Shown here one piece after another: positions 1 through 9,161 of a stretch of DNA of 64,000 bases. Made by a program: the position numbers and the translations under genes. The notes under the pieces are model-generated. The model was not told where the DNA came from. It ran no database searches and saw only the letters and a list, made by a program, of their open reading frames with translations. Position 1 is the stretch's first letter. Each line of letters starts with the position of its first letter. Source of the stretch: Didymella arachidicola (taxonomy: Eukaryota; Ascomycota; Dothideomycetes; Pleosporales; Didymellaceae); contig CM050002.1 of assembly GCA_016630955.3 (NCBI GenBank), positions 372,001-436,000 on the forward strand, given 5' to 3'.

Positions 1-850
1 TTAGGTGGCTCCCGTGGCCATCCACAAGCAACAGGCGGTACTTTCTCCGAGCTTTGGCTGTTGTGAAGCGCTCAAACACCTGCTGGAGCCAGGCAAGACC
101 AAGCCCATCGTTTGACCAGCCACTGCCTGATACTCCAAAGAAGGCCATATGTTCTCCTACCTTCACATCCTCTACCCATGTGTTTTGTATGTTCTTTGAG
201 TCAGCTGCGTAAATGAGAGCTGGCGGCAACGCTGTGCCGTCAGCGCATACACACGCTAACAAGCTTATCCATTCACGATTACCATCCTGCAGCATCTGCT
301 TAAACTGCTTCTTCTTAAACAGCCTCCTGCTAAAGATCCTCTTCTGTCTGCCAACGGCTCCAACCATGAAGCCTTTCTCATCCATATTGTACGTATGCTC
401 AGGCTCCACTTCGTAGAAGTTGATTTTGCTGCCTAGCTGTTCAAAGTACACCTTGTACTTATCACTAGAGTCAGCAGCGTGGCGTTGTCGATCCATAGAA
501 GTGCTCCATTGGGATGTAAGCTCATCTTGGTGTCGGTGGAGGAAGCGTGTGACCCAGCTCTCGGAGACAGGGTGTCCAGCGATATCAGACGCGTAATTCT
601 GCACCATCTCTCTTGTAGGAGGTAACTTTTGCTCTGTCAATCCCTCCAGATACGTCACAAGCTCTGCCTCCTGTTCTGGTTGAAGATTGCGACGTGCTAA
701 ACCTGCCTCTGCACGCGACCCGCTGACACCTCGGTGCTTGCGCGACAACGTTGAGCGATTAACACTATGCTTTTTAGCTATTGTCGCGTAGCAAACTTCT
801 TCGCTAGAGTTAAGAGCATCTAGCTCTGCAAGGGCTTCTTCCATAGTCAT
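1..850 (-). CDS. Pogo-like DDE transposase, partial (C-terminus off window)
   Basis: The minus-strand frame is open from an ATG at 850 to the left edge, about 283 codons. An alternative in-frame ATG lies at 844. The order is an N-terminal helix-turn-helix (psq-like; ALDALNSSEEVCYATIAKKH), a CENP-B/Tc5-type DNA-binding region (REMVQNYASDIAGHPVSESW) and a DDE_1 core. The first catalytic Asp is in YNMDEKGFMVG and the second in LLVDGHGSHL at the edge. The third acidic residue is beyond the window. No stop or frameshift is visible, so unlike most neighbours this copy may be intact. It would bind its own terminal repeats and cut and paste the element in the nucleus. Confidence 0.85.
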   Translation of the reverse strand, partial: MTMEEALAELDALNSSEEVCYATIAKKHSVNRSTLSRKHRGVSGSRAEAGLARRNLQPEQEAELVTYLEGLTEQKLPPTREMVQNYASDIAGHPVSESWVTRFLHRHQDELTSQWSTSMDRQRHAADSSDKYKVYFEQLGSKINFYEVEPEHTYNMDEKGFMVGAVGRQKRIFSRRLFKKKQFKQMLQDGNREWISLLACVCADGTALPPALIYAADSKNIQNTWVEDVKVGEHMAFFGVSGSGWSNDGLGLAWLQQVFERFTTAKARRKYRLLLVDGHGSHL

Positions 851-940
851 CGTGGCGTTGAGTTATGGGGGGTGCGAAGTTGGGACGAAATCGCGATCGC
901 GTGCATTGACTGACGGCGTGCATTGAGTGCACGGACACGG
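1..940 (-). mobile_element. Pogo-like DNA transposon, 5' part, inserted into element E0
   Basis: This element is read on the minus strand and runs off the left edge. Its 5' tip lies at 940, next to a TA at 941-942. The tip contains the motif TCAATGCACGC twice, 6 bp apart, between about 900 and 930. Directly right of the TA, the reading frame of a group-A transposase tail (E0) resumes, so the element jumped into a TA inside that coding sequence. The transposase differs from those of all other elements here and belongs to the classical fungal pogo branch. The other end and its TA copy lie outside the window. Confidence 0.85.
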
Positions 941-1376
941 TATCCTGTCGCATAAGCTTGCGCTTGCACAAAAACGAATCCGTGAGCTTGAAGCAGCTGC
1001 TGAGGCCACTACACAACGTAAATCGCATAGAAGAAAGCATATTCAAGCTAAGGGAAGCCTTATAGTTGAAGAGGGCCAGAGGTTAACTGCTCTAAAGGAG
1101 TTTAGGGCGCGTAGTGATAGAAAGAGGGGGAAGAAGCGGGTGCGCGCTGAAGGAGGTGAACCATCCCAACGACGCTGTGGACAGTGCGGAGAGGGCGGGC
1201 ACAATGCGCGAACTTACAAGAATGAAGTAAAAGAGGTTTCTAAGTAATATTATAGCTTGCTTTGCCTTGTGCAGCGCTAGTTTGTGGTGTTTTGGGCCAT
1301 AATAGGGTAAGATTTGGTGGGGTCTTGGCAAAAGTGTTTCGCTCGCCCGTGTGTTCCGCTCGCCCGTTGTGTACGT
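941..1376 (+). mobile_element. E0: 3' fragment of a group-A Fot1/pogo element
   Basis: This is the 3' remainder of a group-A element: the transposase tail, a short 3' UTR and the right inverted repeat ending at 1376, before TA at 1377-1378. The right repeat holds two near-copies of an iteron (TTTCGCTCGCCCGTGT and TTCCGCTCGCCCGTTGT) between the inner block GGTCTTGGCAAAAGTG and the tip TGTACGT. The 5' part is separated by the pogo-like insertion and lies off the window. Confidence 0.8.
942..1247 (+). pseudogene. Fragment of group-A transposase: coiled coil and zinc-knuckle tail
   Basis: The frame encodes the last roughly 100 residues of a group-A transposase. It has a coiled-coil segment (SHKLALAQKRIRELEAAAEA), a basic stretch (RKSHRRKHIQ) and a knuckle reading CGQCGEGGHNARTYKN. 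The fourth zinc ligand is Tyr instead of the Cys found in E2 and E12; a TGC-to-TAC change would explain it, a G-to-A transition as in RIP. The frame is cut on its left side by the pogo-like insertion. Confidence 0.75.
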
Positions 1377-1503
1377 TATCTAAAGAAGCTATTTCTAGAG
1401 TTTAGAAGGTCTAGCTAGAATAGGAAAGAAGTTATTTAAGATATAGCTAATTGCAGGGATTGTTTAGACCTACTTTTCTATATCTATTAAGCTCGTATAG
1501 GTA

Positions 1504-3367
1504 ACGTACATGTATAGCGAGCCGGTCAGCAAGCGAGTCGGTCACTTTTGCCAAGACCACACCAAAGTACACCTTCTACAACAATGTCTCAACAACAACA
1601 CAATATTAACGCGTTAAAGGAAGCTCAGATACAGCTTGCGCTTCAAGCTCTTAAACAAGACGCGAATCTCTCCCAGCGACGCGCTGCAGCCATCTATAAG
1701 GTCTCCCAAACAACACTAAGCGACCGACGCGCAGGACGACCTTCACGAGCTGATACTATGGCCAATTCACGGAAGCTGGACAATAATGAGGAGGAGGTGA
1801 TTGTTCAGCACATACTTGAGCTAGACGAGCGAGGATTTAGCCCTCGGCTTGCAGATGTGGCTGCTATGGCCAATTCTCTGCGCGCAGAGCGCAATCTAGG
1901 CCATGTTGGCTCAAGGTGGGCCAGCATGTTTGTTAAGCGCCAACCAGAGCTTAAAATGAAGTTTAATCGCAAGTACGACTACAAGAGAGCCCTCTGCGAG
2001 GATCCCAGGCTTATGCAGGGCTGGTTTAGCCTGGTAGCCAACAGTAAAGTCAAGTACGGCATCCAGGATGAAGACACGTACAATTTCGATCAGACAGGCT
2101 TTATAATGGGTCAGATATCCACTGGAGCAGTTGTTACAGCTTCAGAGAGACGAGGAAGACCAAAGACAGTCCAGGCAGGCAACCGGGAGTGGACAACAGT
2201 CATACAGGGTGTGAATGCTAAAGGATGGGCTATTCCACCCTTTATTATCTTCAAGGCGCGTCACCACCTCTCTGGCTGGTACAAAGAGGAGGACCTGCCC
2301 CAGGATTGGGTTATTGCAGTCTCTAATAACGGCTGGACTACAAATGAGCTTGGCTTTGAGTGGTTGAAGCACTTTGACGCGCATACAAAGGAGCGTACTG
2401 TTGGTACCCACCGACTGCTGATTATTGACGGCCATGAGAGCCACGAATCGCTTAAATTCCAGCAATACTGCAAGGATAACAAGATTGTTACCCTATGTAT
2501 GCCTCCGCACTCATCGCACCTCCTACAGCCACTTAATGTGGGCTGTTTTGCCCCTTTGAAGCAGGCGTATGGGCGCCAAGCTGAAATGCTTATGCGCAAC
2601 CGGATCAGCTACATTACAAAGACTAAGTTTCTGCCATGCTTTAAAGCAGCCTATAATGCAGTATTTACTGCTAGCAACATCCAAGGAGGGTTCCGAGGTG
2701 CTGGATTAGTTCCTTTTGACCCAGAACGGGTCATTAAGGCCCTTAGTGTGAAGCTGAGAACTCTATCACTACTACTCCCCTTAAATAGCCCGCTCTGGCA
2801 GTCGCAAACCCCAAGCAATACCCTAGAATTTAGGTCGCAATCAACGCTTGTGAAGAAGAAGATTCAGACGCACGTAGATAGCTCACCAACCTCTATAGTT
2901 GAAGCGTTTGAGAAGGTCTCAAAGGGGGCAGCAATTATTGCGCACAAGCTGGTTTTAGCACAACAGGAGATTGCTGAGCTTCGAGCGACTAATGAGGCCG
3001 CCACACGACGAAAATCACATAAAAGAAAGCGGGTTCAGGAGGAAGGGACACTAATAGTTGAGGATGGCCAGCGCCTAGCAACTCTAAAGGAGTTTGGGGT
3101 GCGTAGTGATGGAAAGAGGGCAAAGAAGCAGGTGCGCGGTCAAGAGGGTGAGCCATCCCAAAGGCGCTGTGGAAGGTGCAACAAGGCGGGGCACAACGCG
3201 CGAACATGCAAGAATGCTGTAGAAGAGGTCTCTTAGTAATATTACAGCTTGTTTTGCCCTATACAGGGCTAGTTTATGGTGTTTTGGGCCATAATAGGGT
3301 TAATTTTGGTGTGGTCTTGGCAAAAGTGACCGACTTGCTTGCTGACCGGCTCGCTATACATGTACGT
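1504..3367 (+). mobile_element. E1: full-length group-A Fot1/pogo element (1,864 bp)
   Basis: The element lies between TA (1502-1503) and TA (3368-3369). Its inverted repeats of about 60 bp differ at one position. Each holds the iteron GCGAG(C/T)CGGTCA twice, then the inner block CTTTTGCCAAGACCACACC. The length is exactly that of E2 and E12. The transposase frame is open, but a catalytic residue is lost, so it is probably mobilisable only in trans. Confidence 0.92.
1584..3236 (+). CDS. Group-A DDE_1 transposase of E1, likely catalytically dead
   Basis: This 550-residue transposase has no stop. I chose the ATG at 1584; the frame is open 36 nt further up from a TTG inside the terminal repeat, but no ATG lies there. 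Domains: psq-type helix-turn-helix (about residues 10-50, QRRAAAIYKVSQTTL), CENP-B-type DNA-binding region (about 60-130), DDE_1 core (about 165-380), coiled-coil tail, basic stretch RRKSHKRKRV and knuckle CGRCNKAGHNARTC. The first motif reads NFDQTGF instead of NFDETGF; the second, IIDGHESH, is intact. The third, normally LQPLDVG, reads LQPLNVG, so catalytic Asp318 is Asn (codon AAT at 2535-2537). A G-to-A transition explains this, as expected for RIP. Confidence 0.9.
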   Translation: MSQQQHNINALKEAQIQLALQALKQDANLSQRRAAAIYKVSQTTLSDRRAGRPSRADTMANSRKLDNNEEEVIVQHILELDERGFSPRLADVAAMANSLRAERNLGHVGSRWASMFVKRQPELKMKFNRKYDYKRALCEDPRLMQGWFSLVANSKVKYGIQDEDTYNFDQTGFIMGQISTGAVVTASERRGRPKTVQAGNREWTTVIQGVNAKGWAIPPFIIFKARHHLSGWYKEEDLPQDWVIAVSNNGWTTNELGFEWLKHFDAHTKERTVGTHRLLIIDGHESHESLKFQQYCKDNKIVTLCMPPHSSHLLQPLNVGCFAPLKQAYGRQAEMLMRNRISYITKTKFLPCFKAAYNAVFTASNIQGGFRGAGLVPFDPERVIKALSVKLRTLSLLLPLNSPLWQSQTPSNTLEFRSQSTLVKKKIQTHVDSSPTSIVEAFEKVSKGAAIIAHKLVLAQQEIAELRATNEAATRRKSHKRKRVQEEGTLIVEDGQRLATLKEFGVRSDGKRAKKQVRGQEGEPSQRRCGRCNKAGHNARTCKNAVEEVS

Positions 3368-3391
3368 TAGAGCTTAAATTCTTTTAACATA

Positions 3392-5255
3392 ACGTACATG
3401 TACAACGAGCGGCGCAGTCAACGAGCGGCGCACTTTTGCCAAGACCACACCAAAGCACCCTTCCTATACTAATGGCTCAACAACAACTACAGTTCAACGC
3501 GTTAAAAGAGCGTCAGATCCAGCTTGCGCTTCAAGCTCTCGAACAAGACGCGAAACTCTCAGTGCGACGCGCTGCAGCTATCTACAGCGCCTCTGAAACT
3601 ACACTTCGTGCAAGACGCGCAGGACGACCTTCACGCGTTAATACTATGGCCAACTTACAAAATTTGACCAGCGCTGAGGAGCAGGTGATTGTTATGCGCA
3701 TACTTGAGCTGGTAACGCGAGGAGAGTCCCCCCGGCTTGAAGTTGTGGCTGATATCGCCAATTCTCTGCGGAAAGAGCGCGGTTTGGCCCCTGTTGGCTT
3801 AAACTGGGCCAGCACGTTTGTTTCGCGTCAGGAGGAGCTCAAAGTGGTGTTCAATCGCAAGTACGACTACAAACGAGCCCTCTGCGAGGATCCTGAGGTG
3901 ATCCAGGGCTGGTTTGGCCTAGTAGCCAATACCAAAGCCAAGTATGGTATTTTGGACAACGACACGTACAACTTTGACGAGACAGGCTTCATGATGGGCC
4001 AGATATCTACCGGGGTTGTTGTCACAGATCCGGGGAAGCCAGGACGAGCAAAACAGGTCCAGCCAGGCAACAGGGAGTGGGTAACAGTCATTGAGGCCAT
4101 CAATGCCACTGGGTGGGCCATTCCGCCCTACATCATCTTCAAAGCACGCCAACACCAGTCTAACTGGTACAAGGACGACAACCTGCCCCAAGATTGGACT
4201 ATTGCTATCTCCGAGAACGGCTGGACTACTAATAAGCTTGGTTTTGACTGGTTGAAGCACTTTGACAGGCATACAAAGGCGCGCACTGTTGGCAGCCACC
4301 GGTTGCTTATTATTGACGGTCATAGGAGCCACAACTCTGCAGAATTCACGCAATACTGCAAGGATCAGAAGATTGTGATCCTATGCATGCCTGCGCACTC
4401 ATCGCACCTCCTTCAGTCACTTGACGTGGGTTGTTTTGCCCCTCTAAAGAAGGCGTACGGGGTTAAAGTCAATGTGCTTATGCGCAGCCGGATCAACCAC
4501 ATTACAAAGCAGGAGTTCCTGCCATGCTTCAAAGCGGCTCACAAGAAAGCTGTTACTGCCAGCAACATCCAGGGAGGGTTCCGAGGCGCTGGACTGGTCC
4601 CTTTTGACTCAGAACGGGTCGTATCGACCCTGAATGTGAAGCTGCGCACCCCATCACCACCACTCCTCACAAACAACCAGCCCTGGCAGTCGCAAACCCC
4701 AAGCAATACCCTAGAGTTTGGGTCGCAATCAACGCTTGTGAAGAACAGGATTCAGAGACATGTAGACAGCTCGCCCACATCTATGGTTGAAGCGTTTAAG
4801 AAGGTGTCGAAGGGGGCAGCTATTGTTGCGCACAAGCTGGTGTTGGCGCAACAGGAGATAGCCAAGCTTCAAGCAGCCAATGAAGCCGCCACGCGACGTA
4901 AATCGCACAAAAGAAAGCGTATTCGAACTGAGGGGAGCCTTACAGTTGAAGAAGGCCAGCGGTTAACCACTCTGCAGGAGTTTGGGGCGCGTGGTGATGG
5001 TAAGAAGGCAAAGAAGCGGGTGCGCGCTGAAGGAGGTGAACCATCCCAACGACGCTGTGGACGGTGCGGAGAGGGTGGGCACAACGCGCGAACGTGCAAG
5101 AATGCTGTAAAAGAGGGCTCTGAGTGATAATATAGCTTCTTTTAACCTATGCAGGGCCAAAGTGTGGTATTATAGGCCATAATAGGGGGAGTTTTGGTAG
5201 GGTCTTGGCAAAAGTGTTCCGTTCGTTGACCGTTCCGTTCGCTGTACATGTACGT
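3392..5255 (+). mobile_element. E2: full-length group-A element inserted in E3, with unlike end iterons
   Basis: The element is 1,864 bp with TA at 3390-3391 and 5256-5257. The tip ACGTACATGTAC and the inner TTTTGCCAAGACC block match at both ends. The paired iterons do not: the 5' end has AACGAGCGGCGCA twice, while the 3' end, read inward, has AGCGAACGGAACG and AACGAACGGAACA. On the right, the sequence after the TA continues as a group-B transposase (E3). Only 24 bp separates it from E1. Confidence 0.9.
3472..5127 (+). CDS. Group-A DDE_1 transposase of E2, intact frame
   Basis: This is a 551-residue open frame from the ATG at 3472. The layout is as in E12: psq-type helix-turn-helix (RRAAAIYSASETTLRARRAG), CENP-B-type domain, DDE_1 core, coiled coil, RRKSHKRKRI basic stretch and knuckle CGRCGEGGHNARTC. 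The three Asp are present (NFDETGF, IIDGHRSH, LQSLDVG). The Arg in IIDGHRSH and Ser in LQSLDVG replace residues otherwise conserved in the window (E and P), so activity may be reduced. The protein should bind the iterons at the element ends and excise at TA sites. Confidence 0.9.
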   Translation: MAQQQLQFNALKERQIQLALQALEQDAKLSVRRAAAIYSASETTLRARRAGRPSRVNTMANLQNLTSAEEQVIVMRILELVTRGESPRLEVVADIANSLRKERGLAPVGLNWASTFVSRQEELKVVFNRKYDYKRALCEDPEVIQGWFGLVANTKAKYGILDNDTYNFDETGFMMGQISTGVVVTDPGKPGRAKQVQPGNREWVTVIEAINATGWAIPPYIIFKARQHQSNWYKDDNLPQDWTIAISENGWTTNKLGFDWLKHFDRHTKARTVGSHRLLIIDGHRSHNSAEFTQYCKDQKIVILCMPAHSSHLLQSLDVGCFAPLKKAYGVKVNVLMRSRINHITKQEFLPCFKAAHKKAVTASNIQGGFRGAGLVPFDSERVVSTLNVKLRTPSPPLLTNNQPWQSQTPSNTLEFGSQSTLVKNRIQRHVDSSPTSMVEAFKKVSKGAAIVAHKLVLAQQEIAKLQAANEAATRRKSHKRKRIRTEGSLTVEEGQRLTTLQEFGARGDGKKAKKRVRAEGGEPSQRRCGRCGEGGHNARTCKNAVKEGSE

Positions 5256-5257
5256 TA

Positions 5258-6240
5258 TCTTTAAAGCAAAGCACCTTAACAAGGCTTAGTTCCCTGATTT
5301 GAAGTCCTAATGGCGCATTGGGGTAAGTGACAACGGCTGGACTACTAACAATATTAGTGTAGCCTAGCTTAGGCACTTTATTAAGCAGATTGAGGGCCGG
5401 AGGGTAGGTAGCTATGTGCTACTAATACTTAACGGCTATAAGAGCTACAAGTCGCTTTCCTTCTAGGAGCTTTGCGAGGAGAACAAGATAATTACCCTCT
5501 ATATGCCTCTACACTTGTTACACATCCTTTAGCCGCTTAACATAGGTTGTTTTGCCCCCCTAAAGCAAGCGTATAGCGAGGAGATTAGAGGCTTGGCATT
5601 AGACCATATTGGCAGAATTGACAAGAAAGCCTTTATTGCAACCTTTGCAAAGGTATTTAAGCAGGCGTTTTTAGAGGTAAACATTACAGCAAGCTTCAAG
5701 GCAACTGGATTAGTGCCCAACAATCCATTGGTGGTGCTATGAAAGCTTGATGTGAAGGTCTGCACGCTAACACCGCCGCTCCTAGGGGAGCTCCAATGGA
5801 ACCCTAAGACACCCACCAACGCCAACGAGATCCAGGCTCAATCAACGCTGCTTCGCGATCGTATTCAAAAGCACCAAGGATCGTCACCTACTTCGATGGT
5901 TGAGATTGTTGATCAGCTGCAGAGAGGCACGGCAATGGTGCTGCATGGGCAGACGTTGTTGGCAGCCAGAGTGCTGCAGCTTGAAACGTCAAATAAAGCA
6001 GCCTCTGAGCGCAAATCACGGAAAAGGAAGCGTATTCAGAAGGGTAGAGACCTGTCAAAAGAAGAGGCAGAGGAGTTAATAGCCCAATACGACGTTGAGG
6101 CGCAGGTTGAAGGGGAGAGTCGTGAGGGTAGGGTTCGAACAGGTACAGGAAAAAGGGGCAAAAGGCACTGTAGGCTCTGCAGAGAGACTGGTCATAATTC
6201 GCGCACGTGTAAGAAAGATGTAGTAGAGATCAGCGATTAA
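5258..6240 (+). pseudogene. Group-B transposase remnant of E3
   Basis: This C-terminal half of a DDE_1 transposase is full of stops in its first third. From 5587 it is nearly the same as E9. It carries two stops also present in E9: TAG at 5530-5532 (a Gln codon in relatives) and TGA at 5740-5742 (a Ser codon, TCA, in relatives). The second Asp motif is destroyed: the text reads LNGYKSY where E9 has LDGHESH. The tail keeps the coiled coil, basic stretch and knuckle CRLCRETGHNSRTC. Confidence 0.85.
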
Positions 6241-6343
6241 TATTCTGTACTCTAAACTACAGTACAGCGTTGTAGTGTTGTACTATTGCAGTTTGTAGGC
6301 CTAACAGCTTATTAGAGTAGTGCGCTTGCCTAGCTAGCGCGCT
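5587..6343 (+). repeat. 757-bp tract almost identical to 18,210-18,966
   Basis: This block of E3 matches E9 with one difference (A at 6227, G at 18,850). Both sides change abruptly to high divergence. The right edge falls inside the inverted repeat, 16 bp before the element tip. Offset to the partner is 12,623 bp, same orientation. Confidence 0.85.
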
Positions 6344-6361
6344 TACTATACACTTATGTTA

Positions 6362-6645
6362 GCTCTTGTAGCTATTAATAATAAGTAATTAGTATCTACC
6401 TATAGTACTACTCTTTATATAGGTATTAAAGTACCCTAACTAGGTAAATATAAGCTAATTATTGGCCTAGCTATTAGGGCTAGTTTTAAGAATCTAGTTA
6501 TTAGGTAGGTCCTCTAACTAGGCGTTAATTTTAACCTTACCTATAAAGGTAATAAAGGGTAGTATCTAGCAACCTAACGTGCCTACGCCCTAGGTTATAG
6601 TAACCTACTTATAGTTACCTAGCTGTATCTGCTTTTTTTTTGCTA
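6362..6645 (-). mobile_element. Remnant S (left part): RIP-decayed group-C element
   Basis: The reverse complement aligns by eye with E8 from about 16,040 to 16,330 (the region of VTVIQGVGALG, EDLPDNWILETSPNGW and LLIIDGHES). Almost every C or G in sensitive contexts has become T or A, leaving many stops and TA-rich text. E3 ends at a TA on its left, and E4 is inserted at the TA at 6646-6647. The remnant resumes at 10,320. Confidence 0.75.
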
Positions 6646-7327
6646 TAACGCTTTGTACGGCTGAATGGCGCACCCTACTGAAATGGCGCGCTTTGTCGCA
6701 CATTCACCTTTGCACCTTAATATCTCAACACTACAACAAGCAATTCAGGCGTGCGATGGCTTAGATTAATCCTCTGTCTCTGCTACATCTTTCTAGCAGG
6801 TGCGCTTGTTGTGCCCGGTCTTGCCGCACGTCTTACAGCGACGTTTATTTTTACTGCTGCTACCTACCTGCGCACCACCTTCTTGTGCCTCAGCCTTAGC
6901 GTCTATCTCCTTTAGTATTTCCTCTGCCTCTGCCTGCGAGAGAGTCCCGCCTTCCTGAATCCGCTTCTTTTTGCGCTTCTTACGCTCAGAAGCAGCCTTA
7001 TTTACCTGCTCAAGCTTAGCTATCCTTGCCTCAAGCAGCGTGTGCGAATGGTCCCTCTTTACAGACCCCCTTTTGACCTGCACAACCATCTTAATAATTG
7101 AGTTAGGAGAGGAACTCTTATGTTCCCTTATCCTCTTGATTATTAGCGTTGTCTGGCTGTCAATTTCAATCGCGTTGGTTGGTGTTTTAGGTTGCTAGTT
7201 AGTAGGCCCTGGTAGAGGCGGTGTTGGCGTGCGAGGCTTGACTTTAAGCCTTGACAGCACCACCTCTGGGTTAAGTAGAACCAAGCCAGTTGCTTTAAAG
7301 CTTGATATAATGTTGCTCTTTGATATA

Positions 7328-9161
7328 ACGTGAGCGGCAAGCGAAATGCGCAGGTAAGCGAAATGCGCACTTCTGCCAAGACCACACCTTCTTCCACCAC
7401 TCCTCACAATGTCGCAACAATCTGATCTTGAATTACTTCCTCATGAAGAAAGAATAATCTTAGCTATTAAAGCAATGAAATCTAACACATCCTTAAGCCA
7501 GCGACGCGCTGCTGCTATCTACAACGTTCAAGAAAGCACTCTTCGTACGCGACGCGCTGGAAAGCCTTCACGACGCGATATCTCAGCCAACTCATCAAAG
7601 CTCTTAAGGCATGAAGAGGACACGATTGTGCAGTATATGAGGAAGCTTGATGCGCGAGGCTTTGCCCCTACGCTTAGCTACGTGCGAGAGATGGCTAACC
7701 AACTGCTAGCTGCTCGTGGTGGTAACCAGGTTGGAGAAAAATGGGCTAGGAACCTTATACGCCGGAAGCCTGAGATCAAGTCTCAAGTAACTCGACAGAG
7801 GGATCACCAGAGAGTCCTGTGCAGCAATCCGGCTGTTGTCAGCCCCTAGTTTGACCTTGTACGCAACGTTAAAGCCAAGTATGGGATCCTGGACGAAGAC
7901 ACCTACAACTTTGACGAGACTGGCTTCTAGATAGGCGTTGGAGGGTCAGTTAAGGTAGTCACTGCCTCAGAGAGATGTTTGAAGCCAATTGGTATCTAGC
8001 CTAGTGACCGTGAGTGGATAACTCTGATCGCTTGCATCGACGCCATAGGGTGGTCTATCCCACCCTTCTTCATCCTCAAAGCAAAGCACCACGACAAGGC
8101 CTGGTATCATAACAACCTACCAGATTGGAGGATTGGCGTTAGCAAGAACGGCTGGACCACTAACGAGCTTGGTCTTGCCTAGCTGAAGCACTTTATCCAG
8201 CATACAGAGGCTCGTACAGTAGGCAGTCACCGGCTGCTTATTATTAACGGCCATGAGAGCCACAAGTCGCTTGAGTTCCAAAACCTCTGTGAGGAAAGCA
8301 AGATTATTGCTCTCTGTATGCCTCCACACGCCTCCCATATCCTGCAGCCGCTTGACGTTGGGTGTTTTGCCCCCCTGAAGCAGGCGTACAAGAAGGAAAT
8401 CAGGGGCTTGGCAGACAGCCACATCAACCATGTTGACAAAAAAGCCTTTCTAGCAACGTTTCTAGAGGTGTACGACAGGGCCATCTTAAAGAGCAATATC
8501 TTGTCTAGTTTCAGAGCAACTGGCTTGGTTCCACTTAACCCAGAAGTGGTGCTATCAAAGCTTGAAGTCAAGCCTTGTACACCAACTCTACCAGCACTAG
8601 GGCCTACTGCCTGGCAACCAAAAACACTGAGCAACGCTATAGAGATAGACAGCCAAACGACGCTGATTATCAAGAGGATAAGGGACCATAAGAGTTCCTC
8701 ACCTAATTCTATCATTGAGATGATTCTGCAGGTCAAAAAGGGGTCAACTTTGAAGGACCATTCACACACGTTACTTGAAGCTAGAGTAGCCAAGCTTGAA
8801 GCAGCCAACAACGCTGCTTCTAAGCGTAAGAAGCGTAAGAGAAAGCGGATCCAAGCAGGTGGGACTCTATCACAGGCTGAGGCAGAGGAAATAGTAAGGC
8901 AGAGAGACGCTGAGGCAGAGGCAGAGGCAGAGAGGATGCAGGCAGGTGGTAGCAGCAAGGGTATCCGCCACTGCAAGACGTGTGGCGAGGCAGGACACAA
9001 TAAGCGCACGTGCAAGAAAGATGCAGCAGAAGTAGAGGATTAATTCTAGCTATTGTACGTCTTTATTGCTTCGTAGGGTGTTGAGATATTCAAGTACAAA
9101 GGTTAATTGAGTGTAGAAGTGCGCATTTCGCTTACCTGCGCATTTCGCTTGCCGCTCACGT
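7328..9161 (+). mobile_element. E5: group-B element nested in E4
   Basis: The 1,834-bp element has TA copies at 7326-7327 and 9162-9163, with E4 coding sequence continuing on both sides. The inverted repeats carry AAGCGAAATGCGCA twice at each end, and the 5' end then has CTTCTGCCAAGACCACACC. Iterons are the same at both ends but unlike those of its host E4. Confidence 0.93.
7409..9043 (+). pseudogene. Group-B transposase of E5, four in-frame stops
   Basis: One reading frame runs from ATG 7409 to the stop at 9041-9043 with no frameshift. It has four TAG codons: 7847-7849 (Trp in relatives), 7928-7930 (Gln), 7997-7999 (Gln) and 8180-8182 (Trp). All are single transitions, as in RIP. The first Asp motif NFDETGF and third LQPLDVG are intact, but the second reads IINGHESH (Asp to Asn). 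The last 241 codons are open and include an EA-rich stretch (AEAEAEAERMQ) and knuckle CKTCGEAGHNKRTC. Confidence 0.9.

Larger units (their letters stand above)
5258..6359 (+). mobile_element. E3: 3' part of a group-B element, cut by E2
   Basis: The sequence is colinear with 17,881-18,982 of E9 and ends at a TA (6360-6361). The first 329 bp differ from E9 at roughly 30 or more sites, mostly C-to-T or G-to-A in E3. From 5587 to 6343 I see a single mismatch. E2 sits in the TA where the left part should begin, and the 5' half is not found on the other side of E2. The right flank belongs to remnant S, so E3 had jumped into an older group-C element. Confidence 0.85.

Noticed and set aside
1548..1583. 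Transposase start inside the inverted repeat (MPRPHQ)
   Set aside because: It needs a TTG start. The ATG 36 nt later lies at the same place in all group-A copies.
8880..8940. The GAGGCAGAGGCAGAG run as a tandem-repeat array or CRISPR
   Set aside because: It is a few codons of an Ala/Glu-rich segment in the E5 transposase; there are no spacers.
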